NCBI GenBank assembly: GCA_031761405.1
Contig: JASEVX010000005.1
Span: forward strand, 2,988,571 to 3,052,570
Origin: Serripes groenlandicus
Taxonomy: Eukaryota; Mollusca; Bivalvia; Cardiida; Cardiidae
DNA length: 64,000 bases
Direction of reading: 5' to 3'
Shown here: piece after piece, positions 32,795 through 44,618 of the stretch
Layout of the letters: every line of letters starts with the position of its first letter
Position numbering within the stretch: position 1 is the stretch's first letter
Program-made: the position numbers and the translations under genes
The notes under the pieces: generated by a model
What the model was told of the DNA's origin: nothing
Seen by the model: the letters and a program-made list of their open reading frames with translations, nothing else
The model's database searches: none

Positions 32795-32975
32795 AATACA
32801 CTTTCCTCATACGTAGACTCTTTCTGACGCCTCTACAGCAGGCGACCCCTAAAAACAGTATGCCAATGTGTTTTCAACTCTTTTCAGTAGTTATATTTTC
32901 ATTTTTAGAGGTTTCCCATATTTTGCATAAATATTTGCATATTCTTCTGCTGCAGATTTGTTGTAGAAAGGGTTA
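32795..32975. mobile_element. Family P MITE
   Basis: TTTCCTCATACGTAGACTC, TCTGACGCCTCTACAGC, CTTCTGCTGCAGATTTG, AGAAAGGGTTAA. Confidence 0.6.
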
Positions 32976-33380
32976 ACACTCAATCACTTCCGATGTCTGC
33001 TCCCTGGGTATACAACCAGTACTCGCCCCGGGTGTGTGGGCGAGCTGCCAAATATTGACACGGGTTTCAAGTGAATACAACCCGGAAAGTTTGATCACGG
33101 GACCAACTCCTCAGAACCATGATAGCGATATTTACTGTACATACAATACACTACTAAACATCTCTTTGGGTCGACAAAGCCTAGCGGTCGTTAAAACAAT
33201 ATAAAATACAATTCGTACAAGGTGAGTAATTCCGTAACTGCTGTTGTTGTGGGCTTTTATAGATTAATTTCCCATAATTTATATAAAAAACATCATGCCA
33301 AAGTACAAACAAATAAACAATTATTATAAGTTCATGTATCAATTTCAATATGGACTGAATAATTCCTAATTTGGGTCATG

Positions 33381-33514
33381 ATTCTTGAAACAGAAAACCC
33401 ACAGGAGGAGAAATGTGTTTGTCCGGGTTAGCCCTGCGCGACATGTTTAGGCTGATCCGAATCGATACTTTACGCAGAGACCATACTGTTGGTTTTCTCT
33501 CGCGCGACGGCTCA
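33381..33514. mobile_element. MITE family R, right half
   Basis: TTCTTGAAACAGAAAACCCA to GGTTTTCTCTCGCGCGACGGCTC. Confidence 0.65.
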
Positions 33515-33631
33515 TTTCATGTTTCATTTCGCTGTTTTATGTTCTTATTTATAATCTCATGTTCATCTTTAAGCGCCTATGTAAGTTCTGCTATTTCATC
33601 AACTTTGGTATTTAGAGTTCATGTACGTCTT

Positions 33632-33863
33632 TTATCTCTTTCCGCACATATGACAAATCTGCAGTTGTCAACATTTAAAACAACTTGCCAAAATAAGAAA
33701 ATTATATATAACTGAAAATATAATTATCGAATAGAGATAACAACATTGTGGAAAAAGCAGAAATTGTTCATTACGAGCAATTATTCGTTTTGCCGAAATA
33801 TTTCCAAAAGTCGTCTGTTGCAGATGCGTGAGATGTCGTCCGTCTACGGTGAGAAAGGGTTAA
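33632..33863. mobile_element. Family P MITE
   Basis: CTCTTTCCGCACATATGAC, CATTACGAGCAATTATTCG, AAGTCGTCTGTTGCAGATGC, GAGAAAGGGTTAA. Confidence 0.7.
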
Positions 33864-33869
33864 AGGAAG

Positions 33870-34565
33870 TACTATCAGTTTTCATTTCATGTTTCATATC
33901 CTGTAAAAGGTCATTAGTTGCAATTGCTGACTACGGTTTGGTGCGGCACTTTTGAAATCTTATCAAATCCACTTCCCCACCCAGTAATATCGAGAAAGCA
34001 TTAACAGCGGAATACCAATTGCAAAAGGTCAAATGTGGTCCATGCGAAACTTATTAAACATCTCCATTATCCGTTTATCCATCCTATATATTGCCAGAAT
34101 AGTGAACATTATTTAATTTTTCATAAATTATTTCTTTACTCGAAGAACAATTTCGTTCCCAATAACCCACGGATACAGCTCCATGTATTTAGCAGCTTGT
34201 TATATGAACAGAATGTTAAAAAACAAACAACAATATATATTAAGCAGCTTAAGTGTTAGGGTAAGTAAAAGTCATCATTAGAAATAAAAGTGATCCTATT
34301 GGAACTCATTGAAGTATGGACTTCCCCTTTGATAGGGATACGATAACTCAGGTCAAAAGTAGAAACATACTAGTCTAGAGTGCTTGCTGCATTGACGGTA
34401 TGGTAAACGGGAATGAATTAGGCTTTTTAAAGGCTCAAAGACTTGTGGCAAGCATTGTGGGTAATTATGTCAAAGTTAAAACCCACATCTGTTCACACAC
34501 ACAGTCTAATTAAGCTCTAAACTGTTCACAGGTTACTTACACAGGCTTGTTAGAATGTTAAGTCA
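33870..34565. other. Stretch without recognised gene
   Basis: AT-rich; short frames only, none with a recognisable domain or splice context. Confidence 0.4.
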
Positions 34566-34574
34566 ACTTGTATT

Positions 34575-34911
34575 CAGGGGTGTAGCTTTGCAATAATCAA
34601 TGTGTAGGCCGTCTCGTGAGAAAATCAACATTGTGGACTCTGCGTAAAGTATCGACCAGGATCAGCCTAAGCATGCCACACAGGCCTAACCGGATAGACA
34701 CTTTTCGCCTCCTGTGGATTTTCTGTTTCAGGAATAACTACTATATACATATATCCCCCTAAGACGGAATGTGTCGGCCGGATCAGTCTGCGCGGACAGC
34801 GCAGGCTGATCTGGTCGATACATTACGCAGATGTCTATCGCCGCAGCTGCATTTTTGGGGCATTTTGAGAAAAAATGTGTAGGCACGTGCCTACAGGGAG
34901 CTACGCCCCTG
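34575..34911. mobile_element. hAT-like MITE family H, complete, 5-bp target duplication GTATT
   Basis: Ends CAGGGGTGTAGCTTTGC and GGGAGCTACGCCCCTG are inverted repeats. GTATT lies outside both (34570-34574, 34912-34916). The interior is a family R-like core (GACTCTGCGTAAAGTATCGACC, CTCCTGTGGATTTTCTG). Confidence 0.85.
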
Positions 34912-35101
34912 GTATTGTATTTTGTACAGGCTGATCTTAACTTACTGTCTTTATAAATGCCAACTTGTACATTTGTCCATGCTCGGCCTCATTAAAAAAA
35001 ATCCCAATCAACGAACATTTTGAAAATTGCAGTTCATTAACCTCCTTCCAGCAATACTGTATACGTCTCTGTTTAAATCAACTCACTTCACTTAAAGTGA
35101 A

Positions 35102-35300
35102 TTTAGATTGATCGGGGTTTAACGCCGTTTTTAACAATGTCTCAGTCATATCACGGCGGCCAGTTCACATACTCATATGTTTCCTGGTTTTCGCACACCA
35201 GTACTCCTCACAATAATCTTCCCAAGCAACTGGCTGCTTTTCCACATAGACTTAGCCCATTGGTGGAAGACGAATGACGCATGTCGCAATGACTTTACTT
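35102..35300 (-). mobile_element. SINE family A, head truncated
   Basis: GGGTTTAACGCCGTTTTTAAC, CACGGCGGCCAGTTCACATAC, GCAACTGGCTGCTTTTCC; lacks the tRNA-like head. Confidence 0.7.
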
Positions 35301-36672
35301 AAAGTGAAAGTCATTTTGTCGTTGTATTATAATTATGAATACAGTAAATGATGCTTGTTCTGTGGGTTATATCATTCTGACATTATTTTAATAACAAATA
35401 ATATTAGAATTATTCTGCAGCGAATAGAAATTTCGCTTGTTATTCCAAAAAATAAAATAATATACAGCTCAAACTAGCACAATGCTTTTAATTATTACAC
35501 AATTTACATGGCACCTGTATGTTTCTTTCTATCATTTCTACACAAGCACATAATCTTAATAGATCTAGTATAATATTTCCGAATAAAAGTTTGTTCATTC
35601 AAAATTAGACGATTACATTGACATGTTTACGAAAATGAACGTACATAGCAAGTTACGGACAATGAAATGGCTTTAACAGATACTTGCAATCGCAGCAACC
35701 TTTTAGTGGGACGTAACAAAATGACACCGAGTGTTTAGCATTCTTTTAAAACCTGAATTAAACATGTACTCAATTTATAAATAACATTCAGAACACTTTT
35801 AACAAGCGAATGTATAGCAGTACCCTTGTCTGGCAGTGGCAAACGCGTTAACATTGGTCACAACAATTGACACAACAACTGACCTATTGGAACTTTTATA
35901 TGTTGCATGCTTGTTCCTTGTGACCAAACCCTTCTGATACTAAAATGTTTCATCTTGTGACATTGTCATTGAACTTTACCATAATCTATAACAACTAACT
36001 TTTACCACCGAGGTCATTAGTGTTTTACATCTTGTTTTATAAACTAAATACTTTAAAAAAAAAGAAAATGAAATTTATATTTTTACAAGCTGTGGAAACT
36101 TGGTGTAATGGTTTCTCAATTACGTATGTTCTGTTCTGTTAAGTCTAAATTGAGAATAGTTTAATCGTTTGTCAGTTTCAGGTAAAAATTATTATTGGTA
36201 GCAATGCATATCATTGTAAAATGCATTTTACGCTCTCACATGGTCAAACACATGATACTATATCAACATGTAAACTCATTTACATTGGCCGTTTAAATTT
36301 ACAAGTTGTAGGCATGCATAGTATGACAAATGTCGTACACATTCATATACAATAGATGTTCTCATGGTATTTCAAACTTTAAACCGTGTTTCAAAGATAT
36401 TGTCTTCAGTTTCAATAGAAGATACCGTAGGCCATTCTCAAATCATTATGTTTTACGACAATCTCCTTTTTTAATCAAGTTCATTTTAGATAATATTTAA
36501 CTGTAATTTTTGTTTAAATTGATCTCTTTATGCCTGAAACCCTTTCCATTAAAACTTCTTAATCATAGCCGAGTGTCATCGCCACGTTTTTCAATTATTC
36601 TATATTACATACCACTGTCTTTAACAATCAGATGTGAATTAATGTCTATTTTTAACAACGTTCACTTAAAAG
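35301..36672. other. AT-rich region between SINE and esterase 3' end
   Basis: Nothing recognised; may contain the 3' UTR of the esterase gene (minus strand) next to 36673. Confidence 0.4.
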
Positions 36673-36940
36673 TCAGTCACCTTCACATTTCCCGTCAGCA
36701 CTGCAACTTCCGTCACGTGTACTTGTTTTGACGAATGGGGATGAAGTATCGTGATCATGTGACCCATCCATTGCTTTGTTCACTTCCGGAATGGTTTCCA
36801 GCCACAGATTTCTCTCCCTTGCGTATAGATGGTTTCCAATCGAGTTTTCTGACATATCTCTATCCAGAATCACGTATTGTTGGTCGACAGACTCGTACCT
36901 AGGCCACTGTGCGGGGACTTCAACAGGTTCATTTGGGTTC
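36673..36940 (-). CDS. Carboxylesterase exon 2 (C terminus)
   Basis: Acceptor GTTTCAG; the first base completes Gly517. Reads NPNEPVEVPAQWPRYESVDQ, on to YVILDRDMSENSIGNHLYA, and ends SCSADGKCEGD with TGA at 36673-36675. Confidence 0.9.
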
Positions 36941-39900
36941 CTGAAACAAGATTCAAGTTTGACATGATTAAAATATGGGCGGTCGGTGAAACACAACGTT
37001 AAGGCATTTGCTTTCAGTATGCGCAATAAGTCACAGAATATTTTAATAAACTTCTGGCAATTTTTGTCAATTTGAATGAGAGTAAATGGGAGACAAGCTT
37101 TATTATAATTACGCTAAGGTTGTTTTTAACAGAGAACCGCTCATATACACATGAATGTTTCTCCCTTATGGACTAAATAAATAAAATAATGGTATTTTCT
37201 AGAGCTACATCGTCTGCCATTTTAATTAATCAAAAGCAAAAGGTAATAATAGACTTCATACTATTTTATGTTATTTGATAAAATAACAAATATCAGACAA
37301 TCAATTGTATTAATATCGTGTATCCTAATATTTCGGTCCTATTATATATGAATGATAAACGAACAGTATAGACTAACATAGGTTGATTGATGGATAAGGC
37401 CGTTTGCAACACCTTTTCCGCCATATGAATGCGGCCAGTTCACCTACTCGGGTGTTTCCTAGCTTTCCCACACCAGAACTCGTGAGAAAATCAACATTGC
37501 GTAAAGTATAGACCCGGATCAGCCCGGATAGGTAGTTTTCGGCTCCTGTGGATTTTCTGCTTCAGGAATAACTACTCTATACATATATCCCACTAAGACG
37601 GAATGTGTCGGCCGGATCAGTCTGCGCGGATAGCGCAGGCTGATCTGGTCGATACATTACGCAGATGTCTATCGCTGCTGCTGCATTTTGGGGCATGTTG
37701 AGAAAAAATGTGTAGGCACGTGCCTACAGTGCCTAAAGGGAGCTACGCCCCTGCAAGCAACTTGATTAGGCTGCTTTTCCACATAGACTGTTAGCACATT
37801 GGGGAAAGACGAACGGCGCTTGTCACAGTGACTTTTATCAAAGGTCGGAAAGAATGTTGGCCGAGCTTGGATTCGAACTCGCAGCCCCTGGATTTATAGC
37901 CCGCGTCGCTACCGTCTGAGCTACCGGGGCTCGAAAAGACCAAGATAGGAATATATATTGTAAACGTTTTAGATTAATTGGTTAGGTTTAAGGCCGTTGT
38001 CAATACATAATGTTCAGTCATATCACGGCAGCCAGTTGAACTAACCATGTCTTTCTGTCTTTATCACAACAGTACTCCACTCAACAGTCTTTTCCAAGCA
38101 ACTGACTGCATTTCCACAACAACTATTAATAAATTGATGGAGGTCGAATGACGCCTGTCGCATAGATCTATGTTAACCCTTTCCCACATACAACACATCT
38201 GCAGCAGATGATATATATATATGTCGCAATGATATATGTTAAACGACGGAATGAATGATGAGCAAGCTGGGGTTCGAACTAATAAACCATCGATCGCTAT
38301 CGACTTATCTACCGGGCCTCGACCCTGGTATATGAGGAGAAGTGTTACAGCAAGTCATACAAAACCTTTCATCAGGAATCAACTGTGGTCGAGTGGTTTG
38401 TATCGGGGACTTAACACCGAGTGTCCAGAGTTCGATTCCCAGTCGCGGCGGTAATCGAAATGTGCATCTCCTAGCTTAGTAATGCTGTGTTTACCCAGTC
38501 GAAATGTGCATCTCCTAGCTTAGTAATGCTGTGTTTACCCAGGCATCAGGCATAAATGAACTGCAGACGCAATATAATTGAAATAAAGTTGAGGCCGGTG
38601 TAAAACCACATTCAATATATAAAAATACAAGGTTTCATCCGATTATTGTTGAGAGCGTGAAATTCAGACGATATTATGATGTACATTGGCAATATAGAAC
38701 TGATTTTCTCGTGTAGCATGTCCTACTCGAGGGCCTAGTATACGCAGGGGCGTAGCTCCCTTTAGGCACTGTAGGCCCGTGCCTACACATTGTTTCTCAA
38801 AATGCCCCCAACATGCAGCTACGGCGATAGACATCTGCGTAATGTATCGACCAGATCCGCGCAGACTGATCCGGCCGACACATTCCGTCTTAGGGGGATA
38901 GATGTATAGAGTAGTTATTCCTGAAACAGAAATTCCACAGGAGGCGAAAAGTGTCTATCCGGGTAGGCCTGTGTGGGATGCTTAGGCTGATCCCGGTCGA
39001 TACTTTACGCAGAGTCCACACTGTTGATTTTCTCACGAGAAGGCCTACACATTGATTATTGCAAAGCTACGCCCCTGATACGTCAGGTTTGAACTCTTTT
39101 AAAATATATTTTGCAAGGTGTGCAGTGTTGCCAGGTGTGCAGTGTTGCCAGGTCTGCTAGAGATTTATGTTTCCTTCACTTCACTAATCAGTGTGCTTCA
39201 GAAAAAAGCAAAAGGATAAAGTGACTGACACAAAGTAAAATAGATTAATCCTTTTGGACTTCATATACATTTGCAGCAGAATACTTTGAAAACATAGCGG
39301 TTTAAACAATTGGATTGAAAAGTGTTGAAATCAATGTGTCAAAATGATTCTCTGCAGATGACATTTGGAAACATTGTGACAAAAGGAGAAACTGTTCAAA
39401 TACAATATTACCCATATAACGAGCTCTTGTATAAATGTGACTATTATCTTACATTTAAGAGCAAGTGCACGAAAAGATGGACAAGTTGGCAATTCTGAAC
39501 AGTGTAGGTTCAGATCATCTTATACACCTGCTCAGACTGATCACAATCTACCCATGTTGACAGAATATTCTAACACGCTTGTGTAAGTAATATTTGAACA
39601 GTGCATATCTTGATCAGACTGTGCAAATGCAATGGCTGATCTGGATCTATACGGTTCACAAAATTCATCTTGTAGAATGCAGTGGTAAAGCGTCGGCCTC
39701 TTGTACTAAAGGTCCCGGTGTTCACACTTAATCCGTCTAGTGCATGATTTGTATTACACATGCATGCGATATTAAGACGGGTCAAAGCCATTTAACGAGT
39801 TACTCACCCTGACTTTGCGAAGTTTGTCCAGTAGGTGGCTGCGTCATATGCAAGTTTATACTCCCAGTCTGCAAATGGTTTAATTTCCCGACCCAAAAGA

Positions 39901-41357
39901 ACAGCGTCGATCATCTTTTCCGCGAATAGGAACACAAAGCCCATATCATCACCATGGTTTGCACCCTTGAACCATGTCGGTGTTTTCAAGAAGTGATTTG
40001 TAGGTTTTGCTGAGAACAGATAGGCGTAAGTGTTTTGGGTGGCGTCAGATACATTAGAGTGTAATCTAGAGATCTCTGCAGTGCCCGCAGTAAAGTAAAG
40101 ATCTCCTACGAGTCTCACATACTGATCTCTGTTGTTTTCGGGTAGATTGGGGTTAGTCCAGTTGGTGTATTCCGCGATTACAAGAGACTTAACGACATCA
40201 GATACCGGTCCACCTGCCATAGCTAAAACCATGGGTACATATTTCGTTATAAAATCTTCCCTCGATATTGTAAATGTTTCCAAGTCCATTTGCATGAGCA
40301 GAAACACTCCCCCTTCTAGGTTGGTAACTCCTGATATAAAGTCAAGTGACCTAAAGAACTCCACTTGTTCGAGTTCTTCAATTTTAGACTGGCTGCTCAT
40401 TATACTAGGTAAGATTTTGATGATCTCGCCATCAACAGATGGCATGAATTGTATTGCCATTGCCTTTTGGGGATCTTTAGACATCTCCTGCATTGTATTC
40501 ATAATAGTGTTAGCGTCAGTGGCTTTGATACAGGATATAGCGTCGTTTATACTTGTTCCGTCACATCCTAACTCCTTAGCTAGGGTCAAGCAACTGTCCC
40601 CTGGGTTGTGTTGAATAAGAGAACTGGCCGTGTAGCAACCACTCTGTGCTATAACACGATGTATCAAACCTTTGTTCGAAGGGTACATGCCTTGAATTAC
40701 GACACTCGTGCCCCCGGCTGATTCTCCAAATATGGTTACCCTTTTATTGTCGCCACCAAACGCTCCAATGTTAGCATTGACCCACTTGAGGGCGAGATGC
40801 TGATCGTGAAAAGCAAGATTTCCAGGTACCGTACCGTCCCCGGAGTCCATAAAACCGAACACGCCCAATCTGTAGTTTATCGTGACGACAATTACGTTAC
40901 CAAAGGAGCACAGTTCCTCCCCCGCATAGGTCTCTCCGGCTCCCATCATAAACCCGCCCCCGTGTATGAATACCATCACAGCGTGCCCAGATTCCTTGTC
41001 CGGGACTTGTTCAGGCACGTAAACGTTGAGGTACAAACAGTCCTCGGACTGGTTGTAGACAGGCTGCCCAGGAAACTCTGGTTGAAGGCATGCCTTTCCA
41101 AAGTTCACAGCTTCAAAAGGAGAATCGAACCCAGGCATTGGCTCTGGCCTTTGTAATCTTAAATCGCCTATTGGAGGTCGTGCATACGGAATTCCTAAGA
41201 AGGTTTTGAGGGTATAGTCTATGTTGTTAACTTTCACTGTCGCCTGAGATCCAATTATAGTACCAATTCCTGTCTCCACATTAACAGATCCATGCACAAT
41301 TGGATTAAAACTTATAACTAAAAGTCCTATGATGTAAATAAACCTGTCAAACGCCAT
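36673..41357 (-). CDS. Type-B carboxylesterase (alpha/beta hydrolase), complete, 605 aa
   Basis: Two exons (41357-39808 and 36940-36673; intron 2.87 kb, GT-AG, phase 2) encode a secreted or lumenal serine esterase of normal family length. A signal peptide of about 23 residues (hydrophobic IYIIGLLVISFNPIV) is followed by an alpha/beta-hydrolase domain. It shows the family signatures EDCLYLNVY (residues 105-113), oxyanion-hole HGGG (132-135), nucleophile Ser213 in FGESAGG, acidic Glu348 in VTNLEGG and catalytic His468 in GANHGDDMGF. The second exon supplies the C-terminal QWPRY...YVIL segment and a hydrophilic tail. All triad residues are present, so it should hydrolyse carboxylic esters. The substrate is unknown; I cannot separate xenobiotic carboxylesterase, juvenile-hormone-esterase-like and cholinesterase-like roles, although there is no cholinesterase-type tetramerisation tail. 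It lies on the same strand as the two GST Pi genes. Confidence 0.92.
37385..37934 (-). mobile_element. SINE family A interrupted by a family H MITE
   Basis: The tail half is 37385-37480 (GAATGCGGCCAGTTCACC). The rest resumes at 37754 (CAAGCAACTTGATTAGGCTGC) and ends with the tRNA-like head GTCGCTACCGTCTGAGCTACC (complement of A box) and TTCGAACTC (B box). Lies in the esterase intron. Confidence 0.85.
37481..37753. mobile_element. hAT-like MITE family H, left end truncated, nested in a SINE
   Basis: Begins GTGAGAAAATCAACATTGC without the first ~50 bp of the family and ends GGGAGCTACGCCCCTG. About 15 bp of the SINE is missing at the junction. Confidence 0.8.
37979..38321 (-). mobile_element. 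SINE family A with family P insertion
   Basis: GGTTTAAGGCCGTTGTCAAT, CACGGCAGCCAGTTGAAC, GCAACTGACTGCATTTCC, then the head TTCGAACTAATAAACC...CTTATCTACCGGGCCTCG. A 70-bp family P remnant sits at 38173-38244. Confidence 0.75.
38173..38244. mobile_element. Family P MITE, internally deleted, nested in SINE
   Basis: TTAACCCTTTCCCACATAC, CATCTGCAGCAGATGATATA, then GTTAA; nearly all of the right half is gone. Confidence 0.6.
38387..38625 (+). mobile_element. tRNA-derived SINE family C
   Basis: Head GTGGTCGAGTGGTTTGTAT (A box) and AGAGTTCGATTCCCAGTCG (B box), tRNA-Leu/Ser-like. The body has a 44-bp tandem duplication (38455-38542, ATGTGCATCTCCTAGCTTAG) and the tail AAAGTTGAGGCCGGTGTAAAA. Confidence 0.75.
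38745..39077. mobile_element. hAT-like MITE family H, complete, target duplication ATACG
   Basis: CAGGGGCGTAGCTCCCTTTA to GCAAAGCTACGCCCCTG with ATACG at 38740-38744 and 39078-39082; in the esterase intron. Confidence 0.9.
39246..39400. mobile_element. Family P MITE, diverged
   Basis: TTAATCCTTTTGGACTTC, TTGCAGCAGAATACTTTG, ACATTGTGACAAAAGGAGAA. Confidence 0.45.
39452..39656. mobile_element. MITE family D, diverged
   Basis: AGATGGACAAGTTGGCAATT, GAACAGTGTAGGTTCAGATC, ACACGCTTGTGTAAGTAATA resemble 8004-8200. Confidence 0.35.
39808..41357 (-). CDS. Carboxylesterase exon 1
   Basis: ATG at 41357 chosen because it starts directly before the signal peptide. 1550 nt, donor TCAGG|GTGAGT at 39807-39802. 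Without splicing the frame would stop at 39804. Confidence 0.92.
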
Positions 41358-41524
41358 TTTCTACACGAAGTGTATTCTTCTCTGCTCTACTTCTCTACAA
41401 CAACCTAGAAAATGAACTCTTTACATTACACAGATAACGCGGGCATATATTTACACAGCCCATTTACATTATTTCACCTCCCACTAGAAACTAGCGATTT
41501 CATTGGACAAGAGCAACCTCCTAA

Positions 41525-41590
41525 ATTGCTATAGTGTGTCAGTAAATTTCTATAGTGTGTCAATACATTTCTATAGTGGGTCAGTATGAA
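41525..41590. repeat. 22-bp repeat, three copies
   Basis: CTATAGTGTGTCAGTAAATTT, with ...GTGTGTCAATACATTT and ...GTGGGTCAGT following, upstream of the esterase start. Confidence 0.8.
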
Positions 41591-41793
41591 GACAATAGTC
41601 GAAAAATTGGCCTCCATTCATCGATTCTTCCTTTTTAAAATCATTTTTTTTATTCCCAAAATAGTCGACAAAACAGTGATTTGTTTACAATATCATAGCA
41701 ACTACGAAGTTGCCTTTCATGCAAAGTTACTTCCCTTTCCATAAAAAAAAAATCAAAAAATGTATTATAAATATTATAATAAAGCTGTACACT

Positions 41794-41870
41794 GGGAAGT
41801 CACGTGGTCTAATGGATACATACAACGCGCGGCAATGCTAATATCATAGGTTCGATTCCTATGAATGGCA
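41794..41870 (+). tRNA. tRNA-like sequence (degenerate tRNA or SINE head)
   Basis: CACGTGGTCTAATGGATACA fits an A box and CATAGGTTCGATTCCTATG forms a B box with a T-arm hairpin. The acceptor stem does not pair convincingly and the body is irregular, so a pseudo-tRNA or SINE head is more likely than a working tRNA. Confidence 0.4.
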
Positions 41871-42167
41871 ATCTTTTAATCCTTGGATTTTATTTTCTTC
41901 TATCTTTTTCATTATATATCAAAACCATATGATATGTATGGTGGCATTTTACTGCCGTAAGATAACCAGTTAATGTTGTGTACAATATTAACTGCTTATC
42001 TAGTTAGAGTTTGCGAATTTCACTTAATACAGTACAGCTCACGCGGAAAACGCATTTTTCGCGATCCCACGATGGACAAATATTTTTACATATTTTAGGT
42101 TTTACTGTGTCAAATGTTCATAGAAATGATCAACCTGGATATTTATGCATTATTCTCAGACTTTTTA

Positions 42168-42252
42168 GGCAACCAGTATCATCATTTCCAACCAGTATCA
42201 TCATTTCCTACCAGTATCATCATTTCCAACCAGTATCATCAGTTTCAACCAG
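42168..42252. repeat. 18-bp tandem repeat, about five copies
   Basis: ACCAGTATCATCATTTCC units with minor changes. Confidence 0.9.
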
Positions 42253-42373
42253 TTTGACTGGATCCAAATATTTTTTGCAGACGACACGAAATTGACCTAT
42301 CACTTTTTGGCCACTGAAGCTCTTTTAGACATTTTCTTTGCCCTCAGAGATATGTTATTTGTGTAAATAAATT

Positions 42374-42477
42374 TACAGAGTATGATATACAATGAAAACA
42401 ATGTACGGTACAGAGTATGATATACAATGAAAACAATGTACGGTACAGAGTATGATATACAATGAAAACAATGTACG
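42374..42477. repeat. 35-bp tandem repeat, three copies
   Basis: TACAGAGTATGATATACAAT + GAAAACAATGTACGG, nearly perfect. Confidence 0.95.
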
Positions 42478-42479
42478 CA

Positions 42480-43240
42480 TATTAGGACGGATGTATTTGT
42501 CGTAATTTGACCTATAGTGATCGGTACAGGCTAATTTAAAAGTGGCAATGCACAGTTAATTGTGATTTTCTGTTACCCTGGGACAGCTCAACTATTTTTC
42601 TCGCAATCTTTGGATGCAGTCAGAAATAGCACGTTTCCAGCTCCTTTTCAAGCAATCTTGGGCGCGAAAGCTGGTATTCAAATTTACCTCTAAATTCAAG
42701 CCTAGCTCCGTAAGCACTGTTATGCCATGCCTGTCACTAAATATACTAAATATATGGACCAGAAGTAAAAATGGGCTCAACCGCATTTACCCCCTAAAAT
42801 GTACCAAAATCGTACTATTTATCATTATTTTATTTTTAAACCTGGCCAAAATTCGAATATCCCGACTGCAACGGTCTGCCCGTGGGATTTTCGAGACATC
42901 CCATACCTATTGTATTCATTCGCTTGCATTTTTAAAGCGCTCCCGATACACGGAAACTTAGCAGGTTGAATCCAATAATGGTTATTTTTTTCTAAAGATA
43001 TTAATCTTGCCTATAACTTATTTTCCTTGCAACCAAGAATCCAAATCATCGGTTGTTCGAGATTGTTGTCAGTTTAAAATAATGCCAAATAGTATCTGTA
43101 ACTTTAAATTAATAAGTAAGATAACCCATATATAAAAAAGCGATATGGAGAAGCGGTGTTTCTGGAGTGATCCGATTATAAAGCGCGAACGTTTGTTGAA
43201 TCGTGCGATTTCATTGGACCACGTGTCCATGAGTATTTAA
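42480..43240. other. Stretch without recognised gene
   Basis: A 115-codon frame at 42614-42961 has no recognisable domain or splice signals and is not called. Confidence 0.4.
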
Positions 43241-43254
43241 GTGTATAAGAACAC

Positions 43255-44140
43255 ATCGAGACGACCCTTTATGCGATGTATTCAGATCCAATATAAGACA
43301 CAAATCGAGACGATCCAATATAAGGTCAATTCGAGCCGAGCCTTTATGCGATGTATTCAGATCCAATATACGGTCAATTAGAGACAACCTTTTATGTGAT
43401 GTTTTCAGATCCTATATAAGGTCAATTCAAGACGATCCTTTATGCGACGCATTCAGATCCAATATAATGTCAATGCGAGACGAACCTTTATGCGATGTAT
43501 ACTAATCCAATATAAGGTCAATTCGAGAGAACCTTTATGCGATGTATACACATCCAATATAAAGTCAATGCGAGACAAACCTTTATGCGATGTATACACA
43601 TCCAATATAAAGTCAATTCGAGATGAACCTTTATGCGATGTATACACATCCAATATAAGGTCAATTCGAGACGAACCTTTATGCGATGTATACACATCCA
43701 ATATAAGGTCAATTCGAGACGAACCTTTATGCGATGTATACACATCCAATATAAAGTCAATGCGAGACGAACCTTTATGCGATGTATACACATCCAATAT
43801 AAAGTAAATGCGAGACGAACCTTTATGCGATGTATACACATCCAATATAAAGTCAATGCGAGACGAACCTTTATGCGATGTAAACACATCAAATATAAAG
43901 TCAATGCGAGACGAACCTTTATGCGATGTATACACATCCAATATAAAGTCAATGCGAGACGAACCTTTATGCGATGTAAACACATCCAATATAAAGTCAA
44001 TGCGAGACGAACCTTTATGCGATGTAAACACATCCAATATAAAGTCAATGCGAGACGAACCTTTATGCGATGTATACACATCCAATATAAAGTCAATGCG
44101 AGACGAACCTTTATGCGATTTATTCAGATCCAATATACGT
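43255..44140. repeat. 48-bp tandem minisatellite
   Basis: About 18 copies of CCTTTATGCGATGTATACAC + ATCCAATATAAAGTCAATGC + GAGACGAA. First copies are diverged and irregular, later ones nearly identical. The 16-codon period keeps several frames open on both strands; none looks like a protein gene. Confidence 0.95.
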
Positions 44141-44209
44141 ACAGCAAAACGTATTTTAGTGTGATTTAAATGAGATTGTGTGTAAGCATTACCATAGTAT
44201 ATGTTTTAG

Positions 44210-44345
44210 TGAGACTTAACGCCGTTTCCTTATTATTATTACAGTTATAACACGGAGCCAGTTGACTTATTCACGATCCCCGGGTAAACAAACCAGTACT
44301 TGGCTAGGTAATGTGCCTTGCACAAGGGAAAGTTTAGTACTACTG
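44210..44345 (-). mobile_element. Tail of SINE family C
   Basis: Complement of GCAAGGCACATTACCTAGCC...GTTTACCCGGGGATCGTGAATAAGTCAACTGG. Confidence 0.55.
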
Positions 44346-44367
44346 TAACATAATGCATAACAACATT

Positions 44368-44575
44368 TCATGGGATAAGGTACACGTTTGCTTTTGTAAA
44401 CAGTATATAACCAGATCCCCAAATGTTCAGTTTAATTACAAAAGCGTGTTGGTATGTTCTATCAACTTGTCAACTTGTGTAGATTCTGATGAGTCAGAGC
44501 AGCTTGACAAGATGATCTGAACTTACACTGTTCGGAACTTCCAACGTGTACCTTTTCTTATGCACTGGCTAACTT
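44368..44575. mobile_element. MITE family D
   Basis: GATAAGGTACACGTTTGC mirrors ACGTGTACCTTTTCTTATGC; interior CTTGTGTAGATTCTGATGAG shared with 8004-8200. Confidence 0.6.
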
Positions 44576-44618
44576 TATGCCGTTTGTCTGTCTCAACTCG
44601 TTCCCACTAATAACACAT

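Noticed and set aside
40132..41156. Plus-strand frames of 160 and 119 codons
   Set aside because: Antisense shadows of the carboxylesterase exon on the minus strand.
43442..44169. Overlapping frames of 118-226 codons in several frames
   Set aside because: 48-bp tandem repeat; three or more frames open at once is a repeat artefact.
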